Shown: one piece after another, positions 10,300-20,448 of the stretch
Layout of the letters: the number at the start of each line of letters is the position of its first letter
Position numbering within the stretch: the stretch's first letter is position 1
NCBI GenBank assembly: GCA_020062665.1
Contig: JAGUVW010000013.1
Span: 1-64,000, forward strand
Direction of reading: 5' to 3'
Source: Pseudomonadales bacterium
Lineage (GTDB): Bacteria > Pseudomonadota > Gammaproteobacteria > Pseudomonadales > Ketobacteraceae
Length of the DNA: 64,000 nt
Notes under the pieces: model-generated
The model's database searches: none
What the model was told of the DNA's origin: nothing
The model's input: the letters and a program-made list of their open reading frames with translations, nothing else
Program-made: the position numbers and the translations under genes

Positions 10300-12363
10300 T
10301 CATCCGCGCGCTTCCAGCACCACTACGCTGTGAGCCTGCACCGGATATTCACCTGCTTTCAACACAACCTGCTCCGCCGGTGGCCTGATGTCGTCCGGGC
10401 TCACACGGGCGGTATCGAGCGCACGGCGCCAGCGCAGTCCCGGCCACTGGGGCAGCGCAACCGTGCAGGTGGTGTCCGCCATGTTCAGCACCACATGCAG
10501 CGGCGCCTCGTCGGGTTGCGTGGGCGCCAATGTGAACGCCAGCAACTGCGCATCAGGATCATGCCACGGCGGCTGATCCAGTTCGCGGCCATGCCAGCGG
10601 ATATCCGGCGCGTTGGTGTCTGCCTGAATGTCACCGGTGAGAAAACGTCGCGCCCGCAACGCCGGATGACGCCTGCGCAGCGCAATCAGTTCCCGCACGA
10701 ACCGCAGCATGTCAGCCTGGGATTCCAGCCGCGTCCAGTCGAACCAACTCAACTCGTTGTCCTGACACCAGGCGTTGTTGTTGCCGCGCTGGCTGTGCAG
10801 CACTTCGTCGCCTGCCAGCAGCATGGGCACGCCCTGACTCAGCAGCAGAATCGCCAGCGCATTGCGGGCCTGGCGCCGGCGCAGTTCCAGCACTGCAGCA
10901 TCATCGCTCTCACCTTCTGCGCCGCAATTCCAGCTCAGGTTGTCATCGCTGCCATCGCGGTTCTGTTCGCCGTTCGCCACATTGTGCTTGCCGTTATAAC
11001 TCACCCAATCCTGCAGGGTGAAACCATCATGACAGGTGAAAAAGTTGATGCCGTTGGCGGGCAGGCGGTTGGATGCGCCGTACAGATCACTGGAACCCGT
11101 GAGGCGGGTGGCGAGTTCGCCGATCAGTCCGCGATCGCCGCGCACGAAGCGTCGCACCAGATCACGGTAACGCCCGTTCCACTCCGACCAGTGCATGCCG
11201 GGGAACGCGCCCACCTGATACAAGCCCGCTGCGTCCCAGGCTTCGGCAATCAGCGGCCGCTCGATCAGAATGGGTGACAGCTCGATGCTCCAGGGCAAAA
11301 ATGGATTCGCCATCACGTTGCCATTTTCATCGCGGGCGAACACGCTGGCCAGATCGAAACGAAAGCCATCCACACCCAGATTCGCCGCCCAGTATTCCAG
11401 GCAGCGCACAATAAAATTCGTCACCAGCGGATGGTTGCAGTTCACGGTGTTGCCGCAGCCGGTGTAGTCGCGATAGTTGCCCGGATCATTGCGATCCAGA
11501 TGATAGAAAATATCGTTGGCCAGCGCCTTGAAGTTGATTACTGGCCCGGTGCGTCCGCCTTCGGACGTGTGATTGAAGACCACGTCCAGCAGCACGCCGA
11601 TGCCCGCCGCGTGCAGCGCCCGCACACAGTCCTGGAATTCCTGCGGTGCGCGCGCCGGATCGATGCAGTAGCGCGGATGGGGCGCGTAAAACGCACAGGT
11701 GCTGTAGCCCCAGTAATTGCGCAGACCCAGTTCCGCCACGCCGGGCGGCACATCCTGTTCGTCGAACGCCATCACCGGCAGCAATTCAACGTGCGTGATG
11801 CCGAGCGCTTTCAGATAGGGAATTTTTTCGATCAGGGCGGCGAAGGTGCCTGGATGCTTTACACCGGAAGACGGATGCCGGGTGAAGCCGCCTACATGCA
11901 CTTCGTAGATCACCGCATCGTTGAGATCGCAGCTCACCGGCTGCAGTAACGGATCGCGCTCTGCCGGTGCAGTGACGATGGCGCGCAGAGCATGGCCCCA
12001 GTCCCCCGCCATGGTGGCGCGGCGGTTCCAGTGTTCGTCATCCACGGCCCGCGCCCAGGGGTCGAGCAGTTCCGGCACCTGCGCCAGATCCTGTCCCGCA
12101 TTCGCCACGCGCCAGGTATAACGCAACCCGGGCCGCGCACCTTCAACATAGACGTGCCAGAAAAAAAACGTACGGTTGCGGCGGGGATCGAGCCGGATGC
12201 ACTGCAGTGGTTGCGCATCGCCATCGGTATAAAGACACAACTCCACCGCTACCGCATCCCGCGCCAGCACCGAGAAATTCACGCCGTCATCGTCGGGCCA
12301 TGCACCGGGGGGCAGGTGAGTGCCGGGCTGGAGACTGAATCTGGCAACGGAATCCGACTGCAT
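10300..12363 (-). CDS. glgX: Glycogen debranching enzyme GlgX
   Basis: This 687-residue isoamylase-type enzyme hydrolyses alpha-1,6 branches of phosphorylase-limited glycogen. An N-terminal CBM48-like domain (residues about 10-110) is followed by a GH13 catalytic barrel. Visible catalytic-region motifs are DVVFNHTSEG, GVDGFRFDLASVF (nucleophile Asp), LIAEAWD (acid/base Glu) and FTCHDGFTLQDWVSYN. It starts 12 bases after the glgP stop with a GAGGT-like ribosome-binding site. This makes it the last gene of the five-gene xfp-glgP-glgX operon. The length is normal for GlgX. Confidence 0.96.
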   Translation of the reverse strand: MQSDSVARFSLQPGTHLPPGAWPDDDGVNFSVLARDAVAVELCLYTDGDAQPLQCIRLDPRRNRTFFFWHVYVEGARPGLRYTWRVANAGQDLAQVPELLDPWARAVDDEHWNRRATMAGDWGHALRAIVTAPAERDPLLQPVSCDLNDAVIYEVHVGGFTRHPSSGVKHPGTFAALIEKIPYLKALGITHVELLPVMAFDEQDVPPGVAELGLRNYWGYSTCAFYAPHPRYCIDPARAPQEFQDCVRALHAAGIGVLLDVVFNHTSEGGRTGPVINFKALANDIFYHLDRNDPGNYRDYTGCGNTVNCNHPLVTNFIVRCLEYWAANLGVDGFRFDLASVFARDENGNVMANPFLPWSIELSPILIERPLIAEAWDAAGLYQVGAFPGMHWSEWNGRYRDLVRRFVRGDRGLIGELATRLTGSSDLYGASNRLPANGINFFTCHDGFTLQDWVSYNGKHNVANGEQNRDGSDDNLSWNCGAEGESDDAAVLELRRRQARNALAILLLSQGVPMLLAGDEVLHSQRGNNNAWCQDNELSWFDWTRLESQADMLRFVRELIALRRRHPALRARRFLTGDIQADTNAPDIRWHGRELDQPPWHDPDAQLLAFTLAPTQPDEAPLHVVLNMADTTCTVALPQWPGLRWRRALDTARVSPDDIRPPAEQVVLKAGEYPVQAHSVVVLEARG

Positions 12364-12375
12364 GCGTGTACCTCA

Positions 12376-14904
12376 TCATGTGACAGGGGCGGGAACAGTG
12401 GCCGGCGTACTGGCGGCTTGCTCCAGTGTCACTGAAACGGGCTTCGCCTGCCAGATCTGCTCGCAATACTCGGCGATGGCACGATCAGAGGAGAACCGCC
12501 CTGCCCGCGCAACATTCAGGATCGACGCACGCATCCAGCGATCATGATCGCGCCACACCTGCTCCACCCGGGCCTGCGCATCCAGATAGGATCGGTAATC
12601 TGCCAGCAGCTGATAGTCATCCTGCCAAAGCAGATGATCCCGCAACGGCTGGAACAGCGCGTCATCGCCGTTGGCAAACAGACCGCTGCCGAGCAGATCC
12701 AGCACGGCGCGCAGTTCGGGATCGTTTGCCACGATGTCCTGGGGCCGGTAGCCCGCTGCCCGACGCTGGGCCACCTGCTCCGCCGTCTGCCCGAACAGGA
12801 AGAAATGGTCGGCCCCCACCGCGTCGCGAATCTCCACGTTGGCGCCATCCAGCGTGCCGATGGTGAGCGCACCATTGAGGGTGAATTTCATGTTGCCAGT
12901 GCCGGAGGCTTCCTTGCCTGCCGTGGAAATCTGTTGCGACAGATCCGCCGCCGGATAGATGAAGTGCGCGTTCTTCACATTGAAATCCGGGAAGAACGCC
13001 ACCTGCAGCCGGCCAGCCACCAGCGGATCGTTGTTCACCACCTGGGCCACGCCGTTGATCAGGCGGATAATCAGCTTCGCCATGCGGTAACCGGGGGCTG
13101 CCTTGCCGCCGAAGATCACGCAGCGGGGCACGATGTCCAGCTGCGGATTGTCCCGCAGGCGCTGGTACTGAGTGATCACATGAAGCAGATTGAGATGCTG
13201 GCGTTTGTATTCGTGAATGCGTTTCACCTGGATGTCGAACAGGGCATCGGCGTCCACTGTCACACAGGCCCGCTGTTCCAGTTTCTGCGCCAGCAACAGT
13301 TTGTTCTGGCGCTTCACCCGCTGCCACTGTTCACGAAATGCGGGATCGTCGGCGAAGGATTCCAGTCCCTGTAGTTGCGACAGATCCTTCAGCCAACCCT
13401 CGCCCAGCGTTGCATCCAGCAGTCGCGCCAGGCCAGGATTGCTCAGCGCGACAAAGCGGCGCGGCGTAACACCGTTGGTGACGTTGCGGAATTTTTCCGG
13501 CCAGAGTTCGGCGAAATCCCGCAGCACGGTTTGCGTCAGCAATTCAGAATGCAAACGTGCAACGCCGTTGACACTGTGGCTGCCCACCGTCGCCAGATTC
13601 GCCATGCGCACGCGGCGTTCGCCGGTTTCGTCAATCAACGAAAGGCGGGCCAGACGGGCATCGTCACCGGGAAAGCGAGCGCGCACGGTTTCCAGAAAGC
13701 GCCGGTTGATTTCAAAAATGATGTCCAGCGGCCGCGGCAGCATTTGCTGGAACAGCGGCAGACCCCAGGTTTCCAGCGCCTCTGGCAGCAATGTGTGATT
13801 GGTGTAGGCGAACGTGCGCGTGGTGATGTCCCAGGCGTCGTCCCAGGGCAGGCCGCGTTCATCCACCAGCAGGCGCATCAGTTCCGCCACCGCGATGGCA
13901 GGATGAGTGTCATTGAGCTGCACGGCAAACAGTTGGGGAAAATGCGCCAGCGCTTCACCTTTCAGTTCCAGCAGGCGCAGCATGTCCTGCAGCGAGCAGG
14001 ACACGAAGAAATATTGTTGCGCCAGGCGCAGACGCTTGCCCACGTCAGGTTCGTCATTGGGATAGAGCACTTTAGTTAATGTTTCCGCCAGAATTTTTTC
14101 CTGCACGGCACCGTAGTAGTCGCCCTGGTTGAAATCCTGAAAATCGAAGGATTCCTCCGCTGCGGCTTTCCACAGCCGCAAGGTATTGCAGGTGTTGACG
14201 CGATAACCCGGCACCGGCATGTCGCAGGCTATGCCCTTCGCCCGCCTGCCAGGATGCCAGATTACCTGCAGACGACCATCGGGCCCGCTGCGCTGTTCCG
14301 TGTGGCCGCCGAAATTCACGTAATAAAACACGTCGGCCCGCAGCAGTTCCCAGGGATTGCCTCGCGCCAGCCACTGATCCGTGCGTTCTTCCTGCCAACC
14401 GTCGCGAATCACCTGATCGAAAATGCCGAACTCGTAATGAATGCCATAACCGATGGCGGGCACTTCCAGCGTCGCCAGGGAATCCATATAGCAAGCGGCC
14501 AGTCGCCCCAGGCCACCGTTGCCCAGGCCGGGTTCCTCTTCTTCCTCCAGCAGCACATCCAGATCCTGACCCAGGCTGCGCATGGCGGCGCGGGCCGTGT
14601 CCTCGATACCCAGCGCCAGCAAGCTGTTGCCCAGCTGCGGCCCCATCAGAAATTCCGCCGACAGGTAACAGGCCACCTTCACGTCCTGACGGGCGAAGGT
14701 GTGCACCGATGCCTGCCAGCGCTGCATCAACTGGTCGCGCACACAACTGGCCAGGGCCTGATACCAGTGATGGGCGGTGGTGATTTCCGGCGGGCAGCCG
14801 AGGCGGTAGCGCACGTACTTTTCCACCGCCTGCGCCAACGCTTCCGGCGCTAGTCCGCTGTGCGCGGATTCCGTTGCCGCCGATTTCGATTTGCGTGTTG
14901 CCAT
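12376..14904 (-). CDS. glgP: Glycogen/alpha-glucan phosphorylase GlgP
   Basis: This 842-residue PLP-dependent phosphorylase releases glucose 1-phosphate from glycogen. The PLP lysine lies in EASGTGNMKFTLNG near the C-terminus. The conserved DEEDPGLGNGG-type segment appears as EEEEEPGLGNGGLGRLA, and VTNGVTPRRF is intact. A longer open frame continues upstream, but the ATG at 14904 is preceded by an AGGGAG ribosome-binding site and gives the family-typical N-terminus after a short basic Lys/Ser/Ala-rich tail. It is followed within 12 bases by glgX and preceded at 73 bases by the LOG-family gene. Confidence 0.96.
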   Translation of the reverse strand: MATRKSKSAATESAHSGLAPEALAQAVEKYVRYRLGCPPEITTAHHWYQALASCVRDQLMQRWQASVHTFARQDVKVACYLSAEFLMGPQLGNSLLALGIEDTARAAMRSLGQDLDVLLEEEEEPGLGNGGLGRLAACYMDSLATLEVPAIGYGIHYEFGIFDQVIRDGWQEERTDQWLARGNPWELLRADVFYYVNFGGHTEQRSGPDGRLQVIWHPGRRAKGIACDMPVPGYRVNTCNTLRLWKAAAEESFDFQDFNQGDYYGAVQEKILAETLTKVLYPNDEPDVGKRLRLAQQYFFVSCSLQDMLRLLELKGEALAHFPQLFAVQLNDTHPAIAVAELMRLLVDERGLPWDDAWDITTRTFAYTNHTLLPEALETWGLPLFQQMLPRPLDIIFEINRRFLETVRARFPGDDARLARLSLIDETGERRVRMANLATVGSHSVNGVARLHSELLTQTVLRDFAELWPEKFRNVTNGVTPRRFVALSNPGLARLLDATLGEGWLKDLSQLQGLESFADDPAFREQWQRVKRQNKLLLAQKLEQRACVTVDADALFDIQVKRIHEYKRQHLNLLHVITQYQRLRDNPQLDIVPRCVIFGGKAAPGYRMAKLIIRLINGVAQVVNNDPLVAGRLQVAFFPDFNVKNAHFIYPAADLSQQISTAGKEASGTGNMKFTLNGALTIGTLDGANVEIRDAVGADHFFLFGQTAEQVAQRRAAGYRPQDIVANDPELRAVLDLLGSGLFANGDDALFQPLRDHLLWQDDYQLLADYRSYLDAQARVEQVWRDHDRWMRASILNVARAGRFSSDRAIAEYCEQIWQAKPVSVTLEQAASTPATVPAPVT

Positions 14905-14977
14905 GACACTCTCCCTGTTGCACCGGACGCAGCCCGCCCGCCGTGGCACCCAATGTTTTGTCAGCGTCTGCGGACTT

Positions 14978-15706
14978 TCAGCCCGCCGTTTTCTGTTCTG
15001 CTTTCCAGCGCTCGTGATGTTCACGCACGATGGCGATCGCCTGCTCCGCCGTATCCACGCAGCACGGAATCTGCATATCGCCAGGGCTCGCCAGTTCAAA
15101 GCCCGGCCGCAACATCTGTGCGCTGGCCCAATCCACCAGGCCGCGCCACATGGGGCCAACAAAAATCAGCGGCACATCGTGCAGCTGTCGCACCTGCAGC
15201 AGTTGCCAGATCATCGTCGCTTCCAGCACGGTGCCAATGCCGCCGGGCACCACGATAAACGCATCGGACATCAGCACGAACTGGTGCAGGCGGGTGAAAA
15301 AAGTCTGGTGCTCGAACGCCTGCTCCACGAATGGATTCACGCTCTGTTCGAACGGCAATTCCACGCGAATACCAAAGTTCTGCACATCACTGTGCTTGCT
15401 GGCTTCCTGCGCACCTTCGTTGGCCGCCTGCATCAGTCCCGGCCCTCCGCCGGTGACAATATCGCATCCCAGCAAACCCAGCGCTTCGCTGAGTTTCTTC
15501 ACTTCCTGGTAAACCCAGTGATCCGGTTGCGGACGGGCAGAACCGAAAATGGACACACGATAACGTTCGCGTTTGGAAGGTCGCAGCCGCGATAGATTGT
15601 TCACGGTGGCCCAGAGGCCGAACAGGGTGTCGGTGAGCAGCTTGCGCACCGCGTCTTCGTCACCGAGACTGACAATGGCAGGTGTGGAATTTTTCGGGTC
15701 GGACAT
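14978..15706 (-). CDS. LOG-family (TIGR00730-type) nucleotide phosphoribohydrolase-like protein
   Basis: This 242-residue protein carries the LOG motif pair GGGPGLMQAANEGA and PGGIGTVLEATM. These form the nucleotide-binding site of lysine-decarboxylase-like Rossmann proteins, and known members cleave AMP-type nucleotides or cytokinin ribotides. It is probably cytosolic. The ATG at 15706 has an AAGGA ribosome-binding site; an upstream start would add 17 unlikely residues. It lies inside the phosphoketolase-glycogen operon, 40 bases after the histidine phosphatase gene and 73 before glgP. Its link to carbon storage is unknown; nucleotide monophosphate recycling is one possibility. Confidence 0.85.
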   Translation of the reverse strand: MSDPKNSTPAIVSLGDEDAVRKLLTDTLFGLWATVNNLSRLRPSKRERYRVSIFGSARPQPDHWVYQEVKKLSEALGLLGCDIVTGGGPGLMQAANEGAQEASKHSDVQNFGIRVELPFEQSVNPFVEQAFEHQTFFTRLHQFVLMSDAFIVVPGGIGTVLEATMIWQLLQVRQLHDVPLIFVGPMWRGLVDWASAQMLRPGFELASPGDMQIPCCVDTAEQAIAIVREHHERWKAEQKTAG

Positions 15707-15746
15707 GAAGACAGATTCCTTGTAGTTGTATTGAACCGCAACGGAT

Positions 15747-16325
15747 TCAGTGCGCAATCGGCGCGTTCCAGTATTTGATCGCCGGATTGCCGTAATATTC
15801 GCTCAACACGCACAACGTGGCAGTATCCAGCAGGAAATGACAGCCACCACTGGCCGGCAACCCAATCCAGCGTGCACCCAGCACCCGCAGACAATGACCG
15901 TGGGCGAACAACGCCACATTGCCTTGGCAGGCGCGGGCGCGGGCGATCACCCGATCGACTCGTGCGCCGATCTGCTCCGGGCTTTCTCCGCCAGGACAGC
16001 CATCGCGGAACACCAGCCAATCAGGATTGCCCGCGCGAATCTGCTGCGGCGTCAGTCCTTCATAGGCACCGTAATTCCACTCCACCAGATCCCCATCCAG
16101 CTGCGCCTGCGCACCCACGCCCGCCAGTTCGCAGGTTTCGCGGGCGCGCTGCAGCGGACTGCTGAGCACCAGATCGAACGACACTTTCGCCAGCACCGGC
16201 GCCAGCTGGCGTGCCACCGTTCTACCGTTGTCGGTGAGCGGAATATCCGTGCTGCCAGTGTGACGTCCATTCAGCGCCCACTCGGTTTCACCATGCCGGA
16301 TCAGATAGATCAGCCGCTTCGTCAT
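15747..16325 (-). CDS. Histidine phosphatase family protein
   Basis: This 192-residue protein has the phosphoglycerate-mutase-superfamily fold. The RHG motif with the phosphorylated His is in YLIRHGETEWALNGRHTG. The second-site Arg is in SSPLQRARET, and a later His in LFAHGHCLRVLGARW completes the pocket. The family includes cofactor-dependent mutases and many sugar/nucleotide phosphatases. A strong GGAGG ribosome-binding site precedes the start, only 15 bases from the phosphoketolase stop. Its place in a sugar-phosphate operon suggests a sugar-phosphate substrate, but this is inference. Confidence 0.9.
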   Translation of the reverse strand: MTKRLIYLIRHGETEWALNGRHTGSTDIPLTDNGRTVARQLAPVLAKVSFDLVLSSPLQRARETCELAGVGAQAQLDGDLVEWNYGAYEGLTPQQIRAGNPDWLVFRDGCPGGESPEQIGARVDRVIARARACQGNVALFAHGHCLRVLGARWIGLPASGGCHFLLDTATLCVLSEYYGNPAIKYWNAPIAH

Positions 16326-16340
16326 GGCGCACCTCCGTGC

Positions 16341-18758
16341 TCAGTACGGCCATACCCAGTTGCTGAGCTCCGTCCGATCCGTGCCGTGAGTATGGGCGTA
16401 ATTCAGGTTATCGATAATGGCGTTTTTCATCTCTTCCTTCAGATGGGCTGCCCGCACCGCCAGCCCCGGCACCCGATCGATCACATCGATCACCAGATTG
16501 AAACGGTCGATCTGGTTCAGGATCGCCAGCTCCAGCGGCGTATTGATATTGCCGCGTTCCTTGTAGCCGCGCACATGCAGGTTGGCGTGATTGGTGCGGC
16601 GATACGCCAGCTTGTGGATCAGCCAGGGATAACCATGAAAATTGAAAATGATCGGCTTGCTGGTGGTGAACAGGCTATCGAACTCCCGACTGGTAAGCCC
16701 ATGGGGATGCTCGGTATCCGGCTGCAGCTTGAACAGATCCACCACGTTGACGAAGCGCACCTTCAGATCCGGCAACCGCTCCCGCAACATCGCCACTGCC
16801 GCCAGCGCTTCCAGTGTCGGCACATCACCGCAGGCCGCCATCACCACATCCGGCTCCACACCTTCGTCGTTGCTGGCACGCCGCCAGATGCCGATGCCCT
16901 TGGCGCAATGCACCACCGCTTCGTCGATGGTGGTGAACTGCATGTGCTTCTGTTTGTCCGACACGATCACATTGATGCAGTCGGTGGAACGCAGACACTG
17001 ATCGGCGGTGACCAGCAAGGTGTTGGCATCCGGTGGCAGATAAATGCGCGTCACCGACGGACTTTTGTTGGTGACCACATCGATAAAACCGGGATCCTGG
17101 TGAGAAAACCCGTTGTGATCCTGCCGCCACACGGTGGACGACAGCAGAATATTCTGCGCCGCCACCGGCGCGCGCCAGTGCACGTGATTTTTCGCGATGT
17201 CGAGCCACTTGGCGTGCTGGTTGAACATGGAATCCACCACGTGGGCGAACGCTTCATAGGTGTGGAAGAAACCATGACGCCCCGATAACAGATAGCCTTC
17301 GAACCAGCCCAGCAATGTGTGCTCCGACAGCATTTCCATCACCCGGCCATCGCGGGACAGTTCGCCACCGTCCGCATCTTCCGGCAGCAAATCCGCCATC
17401 CAGGTTTTCTTCGACACTTCGTACAGCGCCTGCAGACGGTTCGACGCGGTTTCATCCGGCCCGAACACGCGAAAGCTGGACATATTGTTACGCATCACAT
17501 CGCGCAGAAATTCTCCCAACGGTTTGGTGTTTTCATAACGCACGGCGCCGGCGGTGGGTACTGACACCGCGTAATTGCGAAAATCCGGCAGCTTCAGATC
17601 ACGCCGCAGCAGGCCGCCATTGGCGTGCAGATTGGCGCTCATGCGGCGTGTACCCGTGGGTGCCAGATTGCGGTATTCGTCCAGCAGACGGCCGTCCGCA
17701 TCGAACAGCTCCTGGGGCCGGTAGCTTTGCAGCCAGGTCTCCAGCACTTTCAGGCTGGCAGGATTTTCCCGCACATCCGCGAACGGCACCTGGTGTGAAC
17801 GCCACGAGCCTTCGGCCTTGTGACCTTTGATTTCCTTCGGCCCGGTCCAGCCCTTGGGCGAACGCAGCACGATCATCGGCCAGCGCACCCGCTCCGCCAC
17901 ACCGCTGTCCCGCGCCCGCTGCTGCACGCTGCGAATCATGGCAGTGACTTCGTCCAGCGTCGCGGCCATTTTCTGATGCATAGTGTCAGGATCATCGCCT
18001 TCGACAAAATAGGGCGTGTAGCCGTAGCCGATGAACAACGCTTCCAGCTCCTCGTGACTGATGCGCGACAGGATGGTGGGATTCGCAATCTTGTAGCCGT
18101 TCAAGTTCAGAATCGGCAGCACCGCGCCATCGCGAATCGGATTCAGAAATTTGTTGGAATGCCAGGCGGTGGCGAGGGGGCCGGTTTCTGCCTCGCCGTC
18201 GCCCACCACGCAGGCCACGATCAGATCGGGATTATCGAGCGCCGCACCAAATGCATGGGACAGGCTATAACCCAGCTCGCCGCCTTCGTGAATCGAGCCC
18301 GGCGTTTCCGGCGTCACATGACTGCCGATATGGCCGGGGAAGGAAAACTGCTTGAAGAATTTCTGCAGGCCTTCGGCGTCTTCACTTTTGTCGGGATAGA
18401 TTTCGGAGTACGTGCCTTCCAGATACACCGGCCCCAACACACCCGGCGCACCATGGCCGGGGCCGGCAATGAAAATCACATTCAGGTCATCACGCTTGAT
18501 CAGGCGATTCAGGTGCGTCCACACGAACGACAGCGCCGGGCTCGCGCCCCAATGGCCCAGCAGCCGGTGCTTGATATGTTCCACCGCCAGGGATTCCCGC
18601 AGCAGCGGATTGTCACGCAGATAAATCATGCCCACTGCCAGATAATTGCACGCGCGCCACCAGGCGTGCATGCGGCGCAACTCGTCGGCATTCAGTGGCG
18701 CGGCGACGGCAGAAAGGGCGGACGGCGAACGAATGGACTGAACAGTTTGGGAAGACAT
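16341..18758 (-). CDS. xfp: Phosphoketolase (xylulose-5-phosphate/fructose-6-phosphate)
   Basis: This 805-residue ThDP enzyme cleaves xylulose 5-phosphate and/or fructose 6-phosphate with phosphate to give acetyl phosphate plus a triose or tetrose phosphate. Family marks are [19 protein letters not shown], the ThDP motif [19 protein letters not shown], and the C-terminal ARGYKERGN-like segment ([13 protein letters not shown]). The length is typical of XFP. An AGGAG ribosome-binding site precedes the ATG. It heads the operon xfp-phosphatase-LOG-glgP-glgX, so acetyl phosphate could be made directly from glycogen-derived hexose phosphate. Whether it prefers the five- or six-carbon substrate cannot be read from the sequence. 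Confidence 0.97.
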   Translation of the reverse strand: MSSQTVQSIRSPSALSAVAAPLNADELRRMHAWWRACNYLAVGMIYLRDNPLLRESLAVEHIKHRLLGHWGASPALSFVWTHLNRLIKRDDLNVIFIAGPGHGAPGVLGPVYLEGTYSEIYPDKSEDAEGLQKFFKQFSFPGHIGSHVTPETPGSIHEGGELGYSLSHAFGAALDNPDLIVACVVGDGEAETGPLATAWHSNKFLNPIRDGAVLPILNLNGYKIANPTILSRISHEELEALFIGYGYTPYFVEGDDPDTMHQKMAATLDEVTAMIRSVQQRARDSGVAERVRWPMIVLRSPKGWTGPKEIKGHKAEGSWRSHQVPFADVRENPASLKVLETWLQSYRPQELFDADGRLLDEYRNLAPTGTRRMSANLHANGGLLRRDLKLPDFRNYAVSVPTAGAVRYENTKPLGEFLRDVMRNNMSSFRVFGPDETASNRLQALYEVSKKTWMADLLPEDADGGELSRDGRVMEMLSEHTLLGWFEGYLLSGRHGFFHTYEAFAHVVDSMFNQHAKWLDIAKNHVHWRAPVAAQNILLSSTVWRQDHNGFSHQDPGFIDVVTNKSPSVTRIYLPPDANTLLVTADQCLRSTDCINVIVSDKQKHMQFTTIDEAVVHCAKGIGIWRRASNDEGVEPDVVMAACGDVPTLEALAAVAMLRERLPDLKVRFVNVVDLFKLQPDTEHPHGLTSREFDSLFTTSKPIIFNFHGYPWLIHKLAYRRTNHANLHVRGYKERGNINTPLELAILNQIDRFNLVIDVIDRVPGLAVRAAHLKEEMKNAIIDNLNYAHTHGTDRTELSNWVWPY

Positions 18759-19091
18759 CGAAAGCGCTCCTTGGCTTGGACATGGCTACCGGACCACCGG
18801 CCTGGTTTCGAATGGGGGGATAACAGCGCGTCGGCTGGCAGCAAACGGTTCCGACGATCTTCTGATCATAGGAGCGGCAAAGCGCGTAGATCTTGACAAT
18901 TATCAAGGCCGCCGACGGTTCGCATACGCGCTCACCATCCCAACATCATCGGATGACAATCCCGCGACACTGGCGCTTGCGAAGTCCATGCCACACATCA
19001 GGTTCGCACCACGTTCCACCCGCTGGCGCCCGCCTGACGAATCTGTCACCATCCAAACGGAAACCGCCTGCACTTTCATGAACGGACGCCC
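18759..19091. promoter_or_regulatory. Divergent intergenic region between xfp and the VOC gene
   Basis: These 333 bases hold no credible gene. They must carry promoters for both directions. The most striking element is CTTGACAATTATCAAG at 18892-18907, a 16-bp palindrome with one mismatched pair. It also contains TTGACA, but no convincing -10 lies at the right distance. No RNA structure was recognised. Confidence 0.6.
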
Positions 19092-19946
19092 ATGAAACGC
19101 TCTCACGTTTTTTTGCACTTGCTGTTGAGCCTGCTACCTGCCCTTGTCAGCGCGCCGCTGCTGGCGACGGAAACCACCCGGATTCCCGGCAAATTCGTCT
19201 GGGCTGATCTGGTCACTCACGATGCCAGCCGTGCTCAGGCGTTTTATCACGCCTGGCTGGGCTGGGAATTCAAACCCGCCGACGATCTGCAACTGATTCT
19301 GCACGGAGGCCGCACCTTGGGCGCCCTGCGTCAGCGTGCACGGCCCGAAAACAGCACAGCGCGCGCCCGCTGGATCGGTTATGTCTCCGTGCAATCAGTA
19401 GCAACCGCCGCGCAGCGCGTGACAGCAGCCGGCGGCAAGACAGTGCTCGCCACCCAGCGCAGCACGACGCTGGGTGATCACGCCCTGATGGCAGATGCCG
19501 AAGACGCCCTGTTCGGCCTGATCCACCGCCCCGACGGCGATCCCGAAGATTATCTGGCCGAACCCGGTGAGTGGATCTGGATGCAACTGCTCACACGCGA
19601 TCCGCACAAGGCGGTGACGTTCTACCAGCAGGTGGGTGATTACGATCCTTATCCGCTGGACGAAGGCGGCTCACGCCAGCTGCTGGTGAAGGATGGTTAC
19701 GCACGAGCGGCCCTCAGCCTGCTGCCCGCCGATCAACCAGAGATTGCGCCCGCCTGGCTGCCGTTCCTGCGGGTGGAAAACATCGCCGCTGCACTGACAC
19801 AGGTGAAATCCCTCGGCGGTGAAATTCTGCTGGCACCGGCGCCAGAGCGCATGAATGGGCAGGTGGCCATCGTCGCCGACCCCACTGGCGCAGCGGTAGG
19901 CGTGCTGGAATGGCATGGGGAAGAAAACGGGGAGGTGGCGCCATGA
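19092..19946 (+). CDS. Exported VOC (glyoxalase/bleomycin resistance fold) protein with two domains
   Basis: This 284-residue protein has a signal peptide (KRSHVFLHLLLSLLPALVSA) and two vicinal-oxygen-chelate modules. The first begins GKFVWADLVTHDASRAQAFY near residue 34 and the second begins EWIWMQLLTRDPHKAVTFY near residue 160. Most VOC proteins are cytoplasmic, so export is a mild oddity. Function is unknown; two-module VOC proteins of this kind are usually just called glyoxalase-like. The stop overlaps the ATG of the following lipoprotein gene (ATGA), so the two are translationally coupled. Confidence 0.85.
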   Translation: MKRSHVFLHLLLSLLPALVSAPLLATETTRIPGKFVWADLVTHDASRAQAFYHAWLGWEFKPADDLQLILHGGRTLGALRQRARPENSTARARWIGYVSVQSVATAAQRVTAAGGKTVLATQRSTTLGDHALMADAEDALFGLIHRPDGDPEDYLAEPGEWIWMQLLTRDPHKAVTFYQQVGDYDPYPLDEGGSRQLLVKDGYARAALSLLPADQPEIAPAWLPFLRVENIAAALTQVKSLGGEILLAPAPERMNGQVAIVADPTGAAVGVLEWHGEENGEVAP

Positions 19947-20431
19947 AAGCACGTCGCACCCTGATCGGTAGCATCGCATTGTTACTGCTGGGCGCCTGCG
20001 CCAGTCAGGATCACAACACCAGCACCAGCGTTCATGTAGGCGTGGGCGTCGGAGCGGGCTATTACGATCCCTGGTATCACGGCGGATACTATCCCTACTA
20101 CCCGCCTGCAGTGATCGTACCGCCGCCTCATCCGGTGCATCCGCCAGGCACGCGTCCGCCCGGTGATGGTCGCCCGCCGGTGACAGGCGAACCACCCAGG
20201 CCCACCCACCCGATTGCACTGCCACCCGCCAGCGGCCAGTATCCCGGTGGATCTGCACCCTCGGTCAGCCAGCCCATCAGCAAGCCACCGGCCAGTTCGC
20301 GCCCGCCCAGTGTCAGTCAACCTGTCGCGCGGCCGCCCACACAATCTTCGACACGTCCGTCGTACTCACGGCCACCGTCGATTCCCTCGCGACCCCGCCC
20401 CATGCCCATGGGCGGAGGACGGCGCCGCTGA
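19943..20431 (+). CDS. Proline-rich lipoprotein of unknown function
   Basis: I do not recognise this 162-residue protein. It has a lipoprotein signal with the lipobox LLLLGAC, then a Gly/Tyr-rich segment (GVGVGAGYYDPWYHGGYYPYY) broken into short hydrophobic patches. The rest is a disordered tail of Pro, Ser and Arg with repeated SVSQP(I/V) units and a basic end (GGGRRR). Such tails often reach toward or bind the peptidoglycan or outer membrane, but nothing here proves it. It is coupled by an ATGA overlap to the exported VOC protein. Confidence 0.75.
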   Translation: MKARRTLIGSIALLLLGACASQDHNTSTSVHVGVGVGAGYYDPWYHGGYYPYYPPAVIVPPPHPVHPPGTRPPGDGRPPVTGEPPRPTHPIALPPASGQYPGGSAPSVSQPISKPPASSRPPSVSQPVARPPTQSSTRPSYSRPPSIPSRPRPMPMGGGRRR

Positions 20432-20448
20432 GAAAACCGCTGGGCTGA

